Assembly: GCA_964057225.1 (NCBI GenBank)
Contig: OZ059899.1
Location: 17,864,501-17,928,500 of the forward strand
Direction: 5' to 3'
DNA from: Auanema rhodensis
Lineage: Eukaryota > Nematoda > Chromadorea > Rhabditida > Rhabditidae
Length of the DNA stretch: 64,000 nucleotides
The notes under the pieces were generated by a model. That model was not told the DNA's origin, ran no database searches, and worked only from the letters and a program-made list of their open reading frames with translations. Positions 39,130 to 53,269 of this stretch are shown here, in pieces; position 1 is the stretch's first letter; each line of letters starts with the position of its first letter. The position numbers and the translations under genes were made by a program.

Positions 39130-39307
39130 ATGTAACTCGCTTCACGTGAAAGATAAAGAGATGCGGTTTTCAAAATTAGATTCCCCATGTCCATATTAGT
39201 CTAAAAACAAATTTTTATTGATATTGGTGCATGGTAACCATGACTTTGAAATTTACGTGAACTTTAATTTATGCCTTTTTTTTACGTACACGTGATGTGC
39301 ACTTGGT
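39130..39307 (+). repeat. 178-bp poly-T monomer, copy 4
   Basis: This is the counterpart of copy 1 in the right half of the large duplication (+8278). It has the same downstream AAATTAAATTCCCCATATCC neighbour. Confidence 0.9.
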
Positions 39308-40891
39308 ATGTAACTCGCTTCACGTGAAAGATAAAGAGATGCGGTTTTTAAAATTAAATTCCCCATATCCATATTAGTCTAAAAACAAATTTTTATTGAT
39401 ATTGGTGCATGGTAACCATGACTTTGAAATTTACGTGAACTTTAATTTATGCTAATTAAATGTACACGTGGTGTGCACTCGGTATGTAACTCGCTTCACG
39501 TGAAAGATAAAGAGATGCGGTTTTCAAAATTAGATTCCCCATGTCCATATTAGTCTAAAAACAAATTTTTATTGATATTGGTGCATGGTAACCATGACTT
39601 TGAATTTTACGTGAACTTTAATTTATGCTAATTGAATGTACACGTGGTGTGCACTCGGTATGTAACTCGCTTCACGTGAAAGATAAAAAGATGCGCTTTT
39701 TAAAATTAGATTCCCCATGTCCATATTAGTCTAAAAACAATTTTTTATTGATATTGGTGCATGGTAACCATGACTTTGAAATTTACGTGAACTTTAATTT
39801 ATGCTAATTAAACGTACACGTGGTGTGCACTCGGTATGTAACTCGCTTCACGTGTAAGATAAAGAGATGCGGTTTTCAAAATTAGATTCCCCATGTCCAT
39901 ATTAGTCTAAAAACAAATTTTTATTGATATTGGTGCATGGTAACCATGACTTTGAAATTTACGTGAACTTTAATTTATGCTAATTAAACGTACACGTGGT
40001 GTGCACTCGGTATGTAACTCGCTTCACGTGTAAGATAAAGAGATGCGGTTTTCAAAATTAGATTCCCCATGTCCATATTAGTCTAAAAACAAATTTTTAT
40101 TGATATTGGTGCATGGTAACCATGACTTTGAAATTTACGTGAACTTTAATTTATGCTAATTAAACGTACACGTGTTGTGCACTCGGTATGTAACTCGCTT
40201 CACGTGAAAGATAAAGAGAAGCGGTTTTCAAAATTAGATTCCCCATGTCCATATTAGTCTAAAAACAAATTTTTTTTGATATTGGTGCATGGTAACCATG
40301 ATTTTGAAATTTACGTGAACTTTAATTTATGCTAATTAAACGTACACGTGATGTGCACTCGGTATGTAACTCGCTTCACGTGAAAGATAAAGAGATGCGG
40401 TTTTCAAAATTAGATTCCCCATGTCCATATTAGTCTAAAAACAAATTTTTATTGATATTGGTGCATGGTAACCATGATTTTGAAATTTACGTGAACTTTA
40501 ATTTATGCTACATAAATGTACACGTGGTGTGCACTCGGTATGTAACTCGCTTCACGTGAAAGATAAAGAGATGCGGTTTTTAAAATTAGATTCCCCATGT
40601 CCATATTAGTCTAAAAACAAATTTTTATTGATATTGGTGCATGGTAACCATGACTTTGAAATTTACGTGAACTTTAATTTATGCTAATTAAACGTACACG
40701 TGGTGTGCACTTGGTATGTAACTCGCTTCACGTGAAAGATAAAAAGATGCGGTTTTTAAAATTAGATTCCCCATGTCCATATTAGTCTAAAAACAATTTT
40801 TTACTGATATTGGTGCATGGTAACCATGATTTTGAAATTTACGTGAACTTTAATTTATGCTAATTAAACGTACACGTGGTGTGCACTCGGT

Positions 40892-41069
40892 ATGTAACTC
40901 GCTTCACGTGAAAGATAAAGAGATGCGGTTTTCAAAATTAGATTCCCCATGTCCATATTAGTCTAAAAACAAATTTTTATTGATATTGGTGCATGGTAAC
41001 CATGACTTTGAAATTTACGTGAACTTTAATTTATGCCTTTTTTTTACGTACACGTGATGTGCACTTGGT
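40892..41069 (+). repeat. 178-bp poly-T monomer, copy 5
   Basis: This is the counterpart of copy 2 (+8102). It lies 1762 bp (10 x 176 + 2) after copy 4, two monomers closer than a full 12-mer step. Confidence 0.9.
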
Positions 41070-43005
41070 ATGTAACTCGCTTCACGTGAAAGATAAAGAG
41101 ATGCGGTTTTTAAAATTAAATTCCCCATATCCATATTAGTCTAAAAACAAATTTTTATTGATATTGGTGCATGGTAACCATGATTTTGAAATTTACGTGA
41201 ACTTTAATTTATGCTAATTAAATGTACACGTGGTGTGCACTCGGTATGTAACTCGCTTCACGTGAAAGATAAAGAGATGCGGTTTTCAAAATTAGATTCC
41301 CCATGTCCATATTAGTCTAAAAACAAATTTTTATTGATATTGGTGCATGGTAACCATGACTTTGAATTTTACGTGAACTTTAATTTATGCTAATTGAATG
41401 TACACGTGGTGTGCACTCGGTATGTAACTCGCTTCACGTGAAAGATAAAAAGATGCGCTTTTTAAAATTAGATTCCCCATGTCCATATTAGTCTAAAAAC
41501 AATTTTTTACTGATATTGGTGCATGGTAACCATGACTTTGAAATTTACGTGAACTTTAATTTATGCTAATTAAACGTACACGTGGTGTGCACTCGGTATG
41601 TAACTCGCTTCACGTGTAAGATAAAGAGATGCGGTTTTCAAAATTAGATTCCCCATGTCCATATTAGTCTAAAAACAAATTTTTATTGATATTGGTGCAT
41701 GGTAACCATGACTTTGAAATTTACGTGAACTTTAATTTATGCTAATTAAACGTACACGTGGTGTGCACTCGGTATGTAACTCGCTTCACGTGTAAGATAA
41801 AGAGATGCGGTTTTCAAAATTAGATTCCCCATGTCCATATTAGTCTAAAAACAAATTTTTATTGATATTGGTGCATGGTAACCATGACTTTGAAATTTAC
41901 GTGAACTTTAATTTATGCTAATTAAACGTACACGTGGTGTGCACTCGGTATGTAACTCGCTTCACGTGTAAGATAAAGAGATGCGGTTTTCAAAATTAGA
42001 TTCCCCATGTCCATATTAGTCTAAAAACAAATTTTTTTTGATATTGGTGCATGGTAACCATGATTTTGAAATTTACGTGAACTTTAATTTATGCTAATTA
42101 AACGTACACGTGATGTGCACTCGGTATGTAACTCGCTTCACGTGAAAGATAAAGAGATGCGGTTTTCAAAATTAGATTCCCCATGTCCATATTAGTCTAA
42201 AAACAAATTTTTATTGATATTGGTGCATGGTAACCATGATTTTGAAATTTACGTGAACTTTAATTTATGCTACATAAATGTACACGTGGTGTGCACTCGG
42301 TATGTAACTCGCTTCACGTGAAAGATAAAGAGATGCGGTTTTCAAAATTAGATTCCCCATGTCCATATTAGTCTAAAAACAATTTTTTATTGATATTGGT
42401 GCATGGTAACCATGATTTTGAAATTTACGTGAACTTTAATTTATGCTACATAAATGTACACGTGATGTGCACTTGGTATGTAACTCGCTTCACGTGAAAG
42501 ATAAAAAGATGCGGTTTTTAAAATTAGATTCCCCATGTCCATATTAGTCTAAAAACAATTTTTTACTGATATTGGTGCATGGTAACCATGACTTTGAAAT
42601 TTACGTGAACTTTAATTTATGCTAATTAAACGTACACGTGGTGTGCACTCGGTATGTAACTCGCTTCACGTGTAAGATAAAGAGATGCGGTTTTTAAAAT
42701 TAGATTCCCCATGTCCATATTAGTCTAAAAACAAATTTTTATTGATATTGGTGCATGGTAACCATGACTTTGAAATTTACGTGAACTTTAATTTATGCTA
42801 ATTAAACGTACACGTGGTGTGCACTTGGTATGTAACTCGCTTCACGTGAAAGATAAAAAGATGCGGTTTTTAAAATTAGATTCCCCATGTCCATATTAGT
42901 CTAAAAACAATTTTTTACTGATATTGGTGCATGGTAACCATGATTTTGAAATTTACGTGAACTTTAATTTATGCTAATTAAACATACACGTGGTGTGCAC
43001 TCGGT

Positions 43006-43183
43006 ATGTAACTCGCTTCACGTGAAAGATAAAGAGATGCGGTTTTCAAAATTAGATTCCCCATGTCCATATTAGTCTAAAAACAAATTTTTATTGATAT
43101 TGGTGCATGGTAACCATGACTTTGAAATTTACGTGAACTTTAATTTATGCCTTTTTTTTACGTACACGTGGTGTGCACTCGGT
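43006..43183 (+). repeat. 178-bp poly-T monomer, copy 6
   Basis: This is the counterpart of copy 3 (+8102). It shares that copy's unusual downstream context (GGTGTGCACTCGG then CACGTGTAAG) and the preceding AAACATACACG variant, which confirms block duplication. Confidence 0.9.
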
Positions 43184-46100
43184 ATGTAACTCGCTTCACG
43201 TGTAAGATAAAGAGATGCGGTTTTCAAAATTAGATTCCCCATGTCCATATTAGTCTAAAAACAAATTTTTATTGATATTGGTGCATGGTAACCATGATTT
43301 TGAAATTTACGTGAACTTTAATTTATGCTAATTAAACGTACACGTGATGTGCACTTGGTATGTAACTCGCTTCACGTGAAAGATAAAGAGATGCGGTTTT
43401 TAAAATTAGATTCCCCATGTCCATATTAGTCTAAAAACAATTTTTTACTGATATTGGTGCATGGTAACCATGACTTTGAAATTTACGTGAACTTTAATTT
43501 ATGCTAATTAAACGTACACGTGGTGTGCACTCGGTATGTAACTCGCTTCACGTGTAAGATAAAGAGATGCGGTTTTCAAAATTAGATTCCCCATGTCCAT
43601 ATTAGTCTAAAAACAAATTTTTATTGATATTGGTGCATGGTAACCATGACTTTGAAATTTACGTGAACTTTAATTTATGCTAATTAAACGTACACGTGGT
43701 GTGCACTCGATATGTAACTCGCTTCACGTGTAAGATAAAGAGATGCGGTTTTCAAAATTAGATTCCCCATGTCCATATTAGTCTAAAAACAAATTTTTAT
43801 TGATATTGGTGCATGGTAACCATGACTTTGAAATTTACGTGAACTTTAATTTATGCTAATTAAACGTACACGTGGTGTGCACTCGGTATGTAACTCGCTT
43901 CACGTGAAAGATAAAGAGATGCAGTTATCAAAATTAGATTCCCCATGTCCATATTAGTCTAAAAACAAATTTTTATTGATATTGGTGCATGGTAACCATG
44001 ACTTTGAAATTTACGTGAACTTTAATTTATGCTAATTAAACGTACACGTGGTGTGCATTCGGTATGTAACTCGCTTCACGTGAAAGATAAAGAGATGCGG
44101 TTTTCAAAATTAGATTCCCCATGTCCATATTAGTCTAAAAACAAATTTTTTTTGATATTGGTGCATGGTAACCATGACTTTGAATTTTACGTGAACTTTA
44201 ATTTATGCTAATTAAACGTACACGTGGTGTGCACTCGGTATGTAACTCGCTTCACGTGAAAGATAAAGAGATGCGGTTTCTAAAATTAGATTCCCCATGT
44301 CCATATTAGTCTAAAAACAAATTTTTATTGATATTGGTGCATGGTAACCATGACTTTGAAATTTACGTGAACTTTAATTTATGCTACATAAATGTACACG
44401 TGATGTGCACTTGGTATGTAACTCGCTTCACGTGAAAGATAAAAAGATGCGCTTTTTAAAATTAGATTCCCCATGTCCATATTAGTCTAAAAACAATTTT
44501 TTACTGATATTGGTGCATGGTAACCATGACTTTGAAATTTACGTGAACTTTAATTTATGCTAATTAAACGTACACGTGGTGTGCACTCGGTATGTAACTC
44601 GCTTCACGTGTAAGATAAAGAGATGCGGTTTTCAAAATTAGATTCCCCATGTCCATATTAGTCTAAAAACAAATTTTTATTGATATTGGTGCATGGTAAC
44701 CATGACTTTGAAATTTACGTGAACTTTAATTTATGCTAATTAAACGTACACGTGATGTGCACTCGGTATGTAACTCGCTTCACGTGAAAGACAAAGAGAT
44801 GCAGTTATCAAAATTAGATTCCCCATGTCCATATTAGTCTAAAAACAAATTTTTATTGATATTGGTGCATGGTAACCATGACTTTGAAATTTACGTGAAC
44901 TTTAATTTATGCTAATTAAACGTACACGTGTTGTGCACTCGGTATGTAACTCGCTTCACGTAGAAGATGAAGAGATGCGGTTTTCAAAATTAGATTCTTC
45001 ATGTCCATATTAGTCTAAAAACAATTTTTTACTGATATTGGTGCATGGTAACCATGACTTTGAAATTTACGAGAACTTTAATTTATGCTAATTAAATGTA
45101 CAAGTGATGTGCACTTGGTATGTAACTCGCTTCACGTGAAAGATAAGGAGATGCGGTTTTCACAATTAGATTCCCCATGTCCATATTAGTCTAAAAACAG
45201 TTTTTTACTGATATTGGTGCATGGTAACCATGACTTTGAAATTTACGTGAACTTTAATTTATGCTAATTAAATGTACACGTGGTGTGCACTCGGTATGTA
45301 ACTCGCTTCACGTGAAAGATAAAAAGATGCGGTTTTCAAAATTAGATTCTTCATGTCCATATTAGTCTAAAAACAATTTTTTACTGATATTGGTGCATGG
45401 TAACCATGACTTTGAAATTTACGTGAACTTTAATTTATGCTAATTAAACGTACACGTGGTGTGCACTCGGTATGTAACTCGCTTCACGTGTAAGATAAAG
45501 AGATGCGGTTTTCAAAATTAGATTCCCCATGTCCATATTAGTCTAAAAACAAATTTTTATTGATATTGGTGCATGGTAACCATGATTTTGAAATTTACGT
45601 GAACTTTAATTTATGCTAATTAAATGTACACGTGGTGTGCACTCGGTATGTAACTCGCTTCACGTGAAAGACAAAGAGATGCAGTTATCAAAATTAGATT
45701 CCCCATGTCCATATTAGTCTAAAAACAAATTTTTATTGATATTGGTGCATGGTAACCATGACTTTGAAATTTACGTGAACTTTAATTTATGCTAATTAAA
45801 CGTACACGTGTTGTGCACTCGGTATGTAACTCGCTTCACGTAGAAGATGAAGAGATGCGGTTTTCAAAATTAGATTCTTCATGTCCATATTAGTCTAAAA
45901 ACAATTTTTTACTGATATTGGTGCATGGTAACCATGACTTTGAAATTTACGAGAACTTTAATTTATGCTAATTAAATGTACAAGTGATGTGCACTTGGTA
46001 TGTAACTCGCTTCACGTGAAAGATAAGGAGATGCGGTTTTCACAATTAGATTCCCCATGTCCATATTAGTCTAAAAACAGTTTTTTACTGATATTGGTGC

Positions 46101-46386
46101 ATGGTAACCATGACTTTGAAATTTACGTGAACTTTAATTTATGCTAATTAAATGTACACGTGGTGTGCACTCGGTATGTAACTCGCTTCACGTGAAAGAT
46201 AAAAAGATGCGGTTTTCAAAATTAGATTCTTCATGTCCATATTAGTCTAAAAACAATTTTTTACTGATATTGGTGCATGGTAACCATGACTTTGAAATTT
46301 ACGTGAACTTTAATTTATGCTAATTAAACGTACACGTGGTGTGCACTCGGTATGTAACTCGCTTCACGTGAAAGATAAAGAGATGC

Positions 46387-48146
46387 GGTTCTCAAAATTA
46401 GATTCCCCATGTCCATATTAGTCTAAAAACAAATTTTTTTTGATATTGGTGTATGGTAACCATGATTTTGAAATTTACGTGAACTTTAATTTATGCTAAT
46501 TAAACGTACACGTGGTGTGCATTCGGTATGTAACTCGCTTCACGTGAAAGATAAAGAGATGCGGTTTTCAAAATTAGATTCCCCATGTCCATATTAGTCT
46601 AAAAACAAATTTTTTTTGATATTGGTGCATGGTAACCATGACTTTGAAATTTACGTGAACTTTAATTTATGCTAATTAAACGTACACGTGGTGTGCACTC
46701 GGTATGTAACTCGCTTCACGTGAAAGATAAAGAGATGCGGTTCTCAAAATTAGATTCCCCATGTCCATATTAGTCTAAAAACAAATTTTTATTGATATTG
46801 GTGCATGGTAACCATGATTTTGAAATTTACGTGAACTTTAATTTATGCTAATTAAACGTACACGTGGTGTGCACTCGGTATGTAACTCGCTTCACGTGAA
46901 AGATAAAGAGATGCGGTTTTCAAAATTAGATTCCCCATGTCCATATTAGTCTAAAAACAAATTTTTATTGATATTGGTGCATGGTAACCATGACTTTGAA
47001 ATTTACGTGAACTTTAATTTATGCTAATTAAACGTACACGTGGTGTGCACTCGGTATGTAACTCGCTTCACGTGAAAGATAAAGAGATGCGGTTTTCAAA
47101 ATTAGATTCCCCATGTCCATATTAGTCTAAAAACAAATTTTTTTTGATATTGGTGCATGGTAACCATGATTTTGAAATTTACGTGAACTTTAATTTATGC
47201 TAATTAAATGTACACGTGATGTGCACTCGGTATGTAACTCGCTTCACGTGTAAGATAAAGAGATGCGGTTTTCAAAATTAGATTCCCCATGTCCATATTA
47301 GTCTAAAAACAAATTTATATTGATATTGGTGCATGGTAACCATGACTTTGAAATTTACGTGAACTTTAATTTATGCTAATTAAATGTACACGTGGTGTGC
47401 ACTCGGTATGTAACTCGCTTCACGTGAAAGATAAAGAGATGCAGTTATCAAAATTAGATTCCCCATGTCCATATTAGTCTAAAAACAAATTTTTATTGAT
47501 ATTGGTGCATGGTAACCATGACTTTGAAATTTACGTGAACTTTAATTTATGCTAATTAAACGTACACGTGTTGTGCACTCGGTATGTAACTCGCTTCACG
47601 TGGAAGATAAAGAGATGCGGTTTTCAAAATTAGATTCTTCATGTCCATATTAGTCTAAAAACAATTTTTTACTGATATTGGTGCATGGTAACCATGACTT
47701 TGAAATTTACGTAAACTTTAATTTATGCTAATTAAATGTACACGTGGTGTGCACTCGGTATGTAACTCGCTTCACGTGAAAGATAAAGAGATGCAGTTAT
47801 CAAAATTAGATTCCCCATGTCCATATTAGTCTAAAAACAAATTTTTATTGATATTGGTGCATGGTAACCATGACTTTAAAATTTACGTGAACTTTAATTT
47901 ATGCTAATTAAACGTACACGTGATGTGCACTTGGTATGTAACTCGCTTCACGTGAAAGATAAAGAGATGCGGTTTTCAAAATTAGATTCCCCATGTCCAT
48001 ATTAGTCTAAAAACAAATTTTTTTTGATATTGGTGCATGGTAACCATGACTTTGAAATTTACGTGAACTTTAATTTATGCTAATTAAACGTACACGTGGT
48101 GTGCACTCGGTATGTAACTCGCTTCACGTGAAAGATAAAGAGATGC
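46387..48146 (+). repeat. 10-monomer (1760 bp) higher-order repeat of array 2, copy 1
   Basis: Rare variants repeat at +1760: GGTTCT at 46387 and 48147, AAATTTATATTG near 47310 and 49070, and GTAAACTTTA at 47711 and 49471. The order of monomer variants is the same in both copies. I see one substitution near the end (TTTAAAATTTACG near 47876 against TTTGAAATTTACG near 49636) and a different type in the last monomers. Confidence 0.85.
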
Positions 48147-49906
48147 GGTTCTCAAAATTAGATTCCCCATGTCCATATTAGTCTAAAAACAAATTTTTTT
48201 TGATATTGGTGTATGGTAACCATGATTTTGAAATTTACGTGAACTTTAATTTATGCTAATTAAACGTACACGTGGTGTGCATTCGGTATGTAACTCGCTT
48301 CACGTGAAAGATAAAGAGATGCGGTTTTCAAAATTAGATTCCCCATGTCCATATTAGTCTAAAAACAAATTTTTTTTGATATTGGTGCATGGTAACCATG
48401 ACTTTGAAATTTACGTGAACTTTAATTTATGCTAATTAAACGTACACGTGGTGTGCACTCGGTATGTAACTCGCTTCACGTGAAAGATAAAGAGATGCGG
48501 TTCTCAAAATTAGATTCCCCATGTCCATATTAGTCTAAAAACAAATTTTTATTGATATTGGTGCATGGTAACCATGATTTTGAAATTTACGTGAACTTTA
48601 ATTTATGCTAATTAAACGTACACGTGGTGTGCACTCGGTATGTAACTCGCTTCACGTGAAAGATAAAGAGATGCGGTTTTCAAAATTAGATTCCCCATGT
48701 CCATATTAGTCTAAAAACAAATTTTTATTGATATTGGTGCATGGTAACCATGACTTTGAAATTTACGTGAACTTTAATTTATGCTAATTAAACGTACACG
48801 TGGTGTGCACTCGGTATGTAACTCGCTTCACGTGAAAGATAAAGAGATGCGGTTTTCAAAATTAGATTCCCCATGTCCATATTAGTCTAAAAACAAATTT
48901 TTTTTGATATTGGTGCATGGTAACCATGATTTTGAAATTTACGTGAACTTTAATTTATGCTAATTAAATGTACACGTGATGTGCACTCGGTATGTAACTC
49001 GCTTCACGTGTAAGATAAAGAGATGCGGTTTTCAAAATTAGATTCCCCATGTCCATATTAGTCTAAAAACAAATTTATATTGATATTGGTGCATGGTAAC
49101 CATGACTTTGAAATTTACGTGAACTTTAATTTATGCTAATTAAATGTACACGTGGTGTGCACTCGGTATGTAACTCGCTTCACGTGAAAGATAAAGAGAT
49201 GCAGTTATCAAAATTAGATTCCCCATGTCCATATTAGTCTAAAAACAAATTTTTATTGATATTGGTGCATGGTAACCATGACTTTGAAATTTACGTGAAC
49301 TTTAATTTATGCTAATTAAACGTACACGTGTTGTGCACTCGGTATGTAACTCGCTTCACGTGGAAGATAAAGAGATGCGGTTTTCAAAATTAGATTCTTC
49401 ATGTCCATATTAGTCTAAAAACAATTTTTTACTGATATTGGTGCATGGTAACCATGACTTTGAAATTTACGTAAACTTTAATTTATGCTAATTAAATGTA
49501 CACGTGGTGTGCACTCGGTATGTAACTCGCTTCACGTGAAAGATAAAGAGATGCAGTTATCAAAATTAGATTCCCCATGTCCATATTAGTCTAAAAACAA
49601 ATTTTTATTGATATTGGTGCATGGTAACCATGACTTTGAAATTTACGTGAACTTTAATTTATGCTAATTAAACGTACACGTGATGTGCACTTGGTATGTA
49701 ACTCGCTTCACGTGAAAGATAAAGAGATGCGGTTTTTAAAATTAGATTCCGCATGTCCATATTAGTCTAAAAACAATTTTTTACTGATATTGGTGCATGG
49801 TAACCATGATTTTGAAATTTACGTGAACTTTAATTTATGCTAATTAAACGTACACGTGGTGTGCACTCGGTATGGAACTCGCTTCACGTGTAAGATAAAG
49901 AGATGC
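48147..49906 (+). repeat. 10-monomer (1760 bp) higher-order repeat of array 2, copy 2
   Basis: This is the tandem partner of 46387-48146, near-identical for most of its length. The last one or two monomers change to the GATTCCGCATG type that begins the next HOR family, so the exact right edge is blurred. Confidence 0.83.
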
Positions 49907-52900
49907 GGTTTTCAAAATTAGATTCCCCATGTCCATATTAGTCTAAAAACAACTTTTTTTTGATATTGGTGCATGGTAACCATGACTTTGAAATTTACGT
50001 GAACTTTAATTTATGCTAATTAAATGTACACGTGGTGTGCACTCGGTATGTAACTCGCTTCACGTGAAAGATAAAGAGATGCGGTTTTCAAAATTAGATT
50101 CCCCATGTCCATATTAGTCTAAAAACAAATTTTTATTGATATTGGTGCATGGTAACCATGACTTTGAATTTTACGTGAACTTTAATTTATGCTAATTAAA
50201 CGTACACGTGGTGTGCACTCGGTATGTAACTCGCTTCACGTGAGAGATAAAGAGATGCGGTTTTCAAAATTAGATTCCCCATGTCCATATTAGTCTAAAA
50301 ACAAATTTTTATTGATATTGGTGCATGGTAACCATGACTTTGAAATTTACGTGAACTTTAATTTATGCTACATAAATGTACACGTGATGTGCACTTGGTA
50401 TGTAACTCGCTTCACGTGAAAGATAAAAAGATGCGGTTTTTAAAATTAGATTCCCCATGTCCATATTAGTCTAAAAACAATTTTTTACTGATATTGGTGC
50501 ATGGTAACCATGACTTTGAAATTTACGTGAACTTTAATTTATGCTAATTAAATGTACACGTGGTGTGCACTCGGTATGTAACTCGCTTCACGTGAAAGAT
50601 AAAGAGATGCAGTTATCAAAATTAGATTCCCCATGTCCATATTAGTCTAAAAACAAATTTTTATTGATATTGGTGCATGGTAACCATGATTTTGAAATTT
50701 ACGTGAACTTTAATTTATGCTAATTAAATGTACACGTGGTGTGCACTCGGTATGTAACTCGCTTCACATGAAAGATAAAGAGATGCGGTTTTCAAAATTA
50801 GATTCCCCATGTCCATATTAGTCTGAAAACAAATTTTTATTGATATTGGTGTATGGTAACCATGACTTTGAAATTTACGTGAACTTTAATTTATGCTAAT
50901 TAAATGTACACGTGGTGTGCACTCGGTATGTAACTCGCTTCACGTGAAAGATAAAGAGATGCGGTTTTCAAAATTAGATTCCCCATGTCCATATTAGTCT
51001 AAAAACAAATTTTTATTGATATTGGTGCATGGTAACCATGACTTTGAAATTTACGTGAACTTTAATTTATGCTAATTAAACGTACACGTGATGTGCACTT
51101 GGTATGTAACTCGCTTCACGTGAAAGATAAAGAGATGCGGTTTTTAAAATTAGATTCCGCATGTCCATATTAGTCTAAAAACAATTTTTTACTGATATTG
51201 GTGCATGGTAACCATGATTTTGAAATTTACGTGAACTTTAATTTATGCTAATTAAACGTACACGTGGTGTGCACTCGGTATGGAACTCGCTTCACGTGTA
51301 AGATAAAGAGATGCGGTTTTCAAAATTAGATTCCCCATGTCCATATTAGTCTAAAAACAACTTTTTTTTGATATTGGTGCATGGTAACCATGACTTTGAA
51401 ATTTACGTGAACTTTAATTTATGCTAATTAAATGTACACGTGGTGTGCACTCGGTATGTAACTCGCTTCACGTGAAAGATAAAGAGATGCGGTTTTCAAA
51501 ATTAGATTCCCCATGTCCATATTAGTCTAAAAACAAATTTTTATTGATATTGGTGCATGGTAACCATGACTTTGAATTTTACGTGAACTTTAATTTATGC
51601 TAATTAAACGTACACGTGGTGTGCACTCGGTATGTAACTCGCTTCACGTGAGAGATAAAGAGATGCGGTTTTCAAAATTAGATTCCCCATGTCCATATTA
51701 GTCTAAAAACAAATTTTTATTGATATTGGTGCATGGTAACCATGACTTTGAAATTTACGTGAACTTTAATTTATGCTACATAAATGTACACGTGATGTGC
51801 ACTTGGTATGTAACTCGCTTCACGTGAAAGATAAAAAGATGCGGTTTTTAAAATTAGATTCCCCATGTCCATATTAGTCTAAAAACAATTTTTTACTGAT
51901 ATTGGTGCATGGTAACCATGACTTTGAAATTTACGTGAACTTTAATTTATGCTAATTAAATGTACACGTGGTGTGCACTCGGTATGTAACTCGCTTCACG
52001 TGAAAGATAAAGAGATGCAGTTATCAAAATTAGATTCCCCATGTCCATATTAGTCTAAAAACAAATTTTTATTGATATTGGTGCATGGTAACCATGATTT
52101 TGAAATTTACGTGAACTTTAATTTATGCTAATTAAATGTACACGTGGTGTGCACTCGGTATGTAACTCGCTTCACATGAAAGATAAAGAGATGCGGTTTT
52201 CAAAATTAGATTCCCCATGTCCATATTAGTCTGAAAACAAATTTTTATTGATATTGGTGTATGGTAACCATGACTTTGAAATTTACGTGAACTTTAATTT
52301 ATGCTAATTAAATGTACACGTGGTGTGCACTCGGTATGTAACTCGCTTCACGTGAAAGATAAAGAGATGCGGTTTTCAAAATTAGATTCCCCATGTCCAT
52401 ATTAGTCTAAAAACAAATTTTTATTGATATTGGTGCATGGTAACCATGACTTTGAAATTTACGTGAACTTTAATTTATGCTAATTAAACGTACACGTGAT
52501 GTGCACTTGGTATGTAACTCGCTTCACGTGAAAGATAAAGAGATGCGGTTTTTAAAATTAGATTCCGCATGTCCATATTAGTCTAAAAACAATTTTTTAC
52601 TGATATTGGTGCATGGTAACCATGACTTTGAAATTTACGTGAACTTTAATTTATGCTAATTAAATGTACACGTGGTGTGCACTCGGTATGTAACTCGCTT
52701 CACGTGAAAGATAAAGAGATGCAGTTATCAAAATTAGATTCCCCATGTCCATATTAGTCTAAAAACAAATTTTTATTGATATTGGTGCATGGTAACCATG
52801 ACTTTGAAATTTACGTGAACTTTAATTTATGCTAATTAAATGTACACGTGGTGTGCACTCGGTATGTAACTCGCTTCACATGAAAGATAAAGAGATGCGG

Positions 52901-53269
52901 TTTTCAAAATTAGATTCCCCATGTCCATATTAGTCTGAAAACAAATTTTTATTGATATTGGTGTATGGTAACCATGACTTTGAAATTTACGTGAACTTTA
53001 ATTTATGCTAATTAAATGTACACGTGGTGTGCACTCGGTATGTAACTCGCTTCACGTGAAAGATAAAGAGATGCGGTTTTCAAAATTAGATTCCCCATGT
53101 CCATATTAGTCTAAAAACAAATTTTTATTGATATTGGTGCATGGTAACCATGACTTTGAAATTTACGTGAACTTTAATTTATGCTAATTAAACGTACACG
53201 TGATGTGCACTTGGTATGTAACTCGCTTCACGTGAAAGATAAAGAGATGCGGTTTTTAAAATTAGATTC
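49749..53269 (+). repeat. Array 2 HOR segment: 8-mer (1408 bp) repeats followed by a 4-mer (704 bp)
   Basis: CCGCATG occurs at 49749, 51157, 52565 and 53269 (steps of 1408, 1408 and 704). CTTCACATG occurs with ACATG at 50766, 52174 and 52878 (steps of 1408 and 704). GTATGGAAC occurs at 49870 and 51278 (1408). The 704-bp step is the 8-mer with four monomers deleted, visible because the GGAACTC, GAATTTTACG and GAGAGATAAAG monomers are absent from the last unit. Confidence 0.85.

Larger units (their letters stand above)
38099..45950 (+). repeat. 8.1-8.3 kb tandem duplication in array 2, right copy
   Basis: This is the right partner of 29821-37850 and lies directly after it. The internal 12-mer steps are 2114 (38099 to 40213) and 1762 (40213 to 41975), against 2114 and 1938 in the left copy, so single monomers were lost after or during duplication. 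The right end carries changes not in the left copy, including ACGTAGAAGATGAAG at 44961 and 45841 (an extra 880-bp, 5-monomer duplication). Confidence 0.82.
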
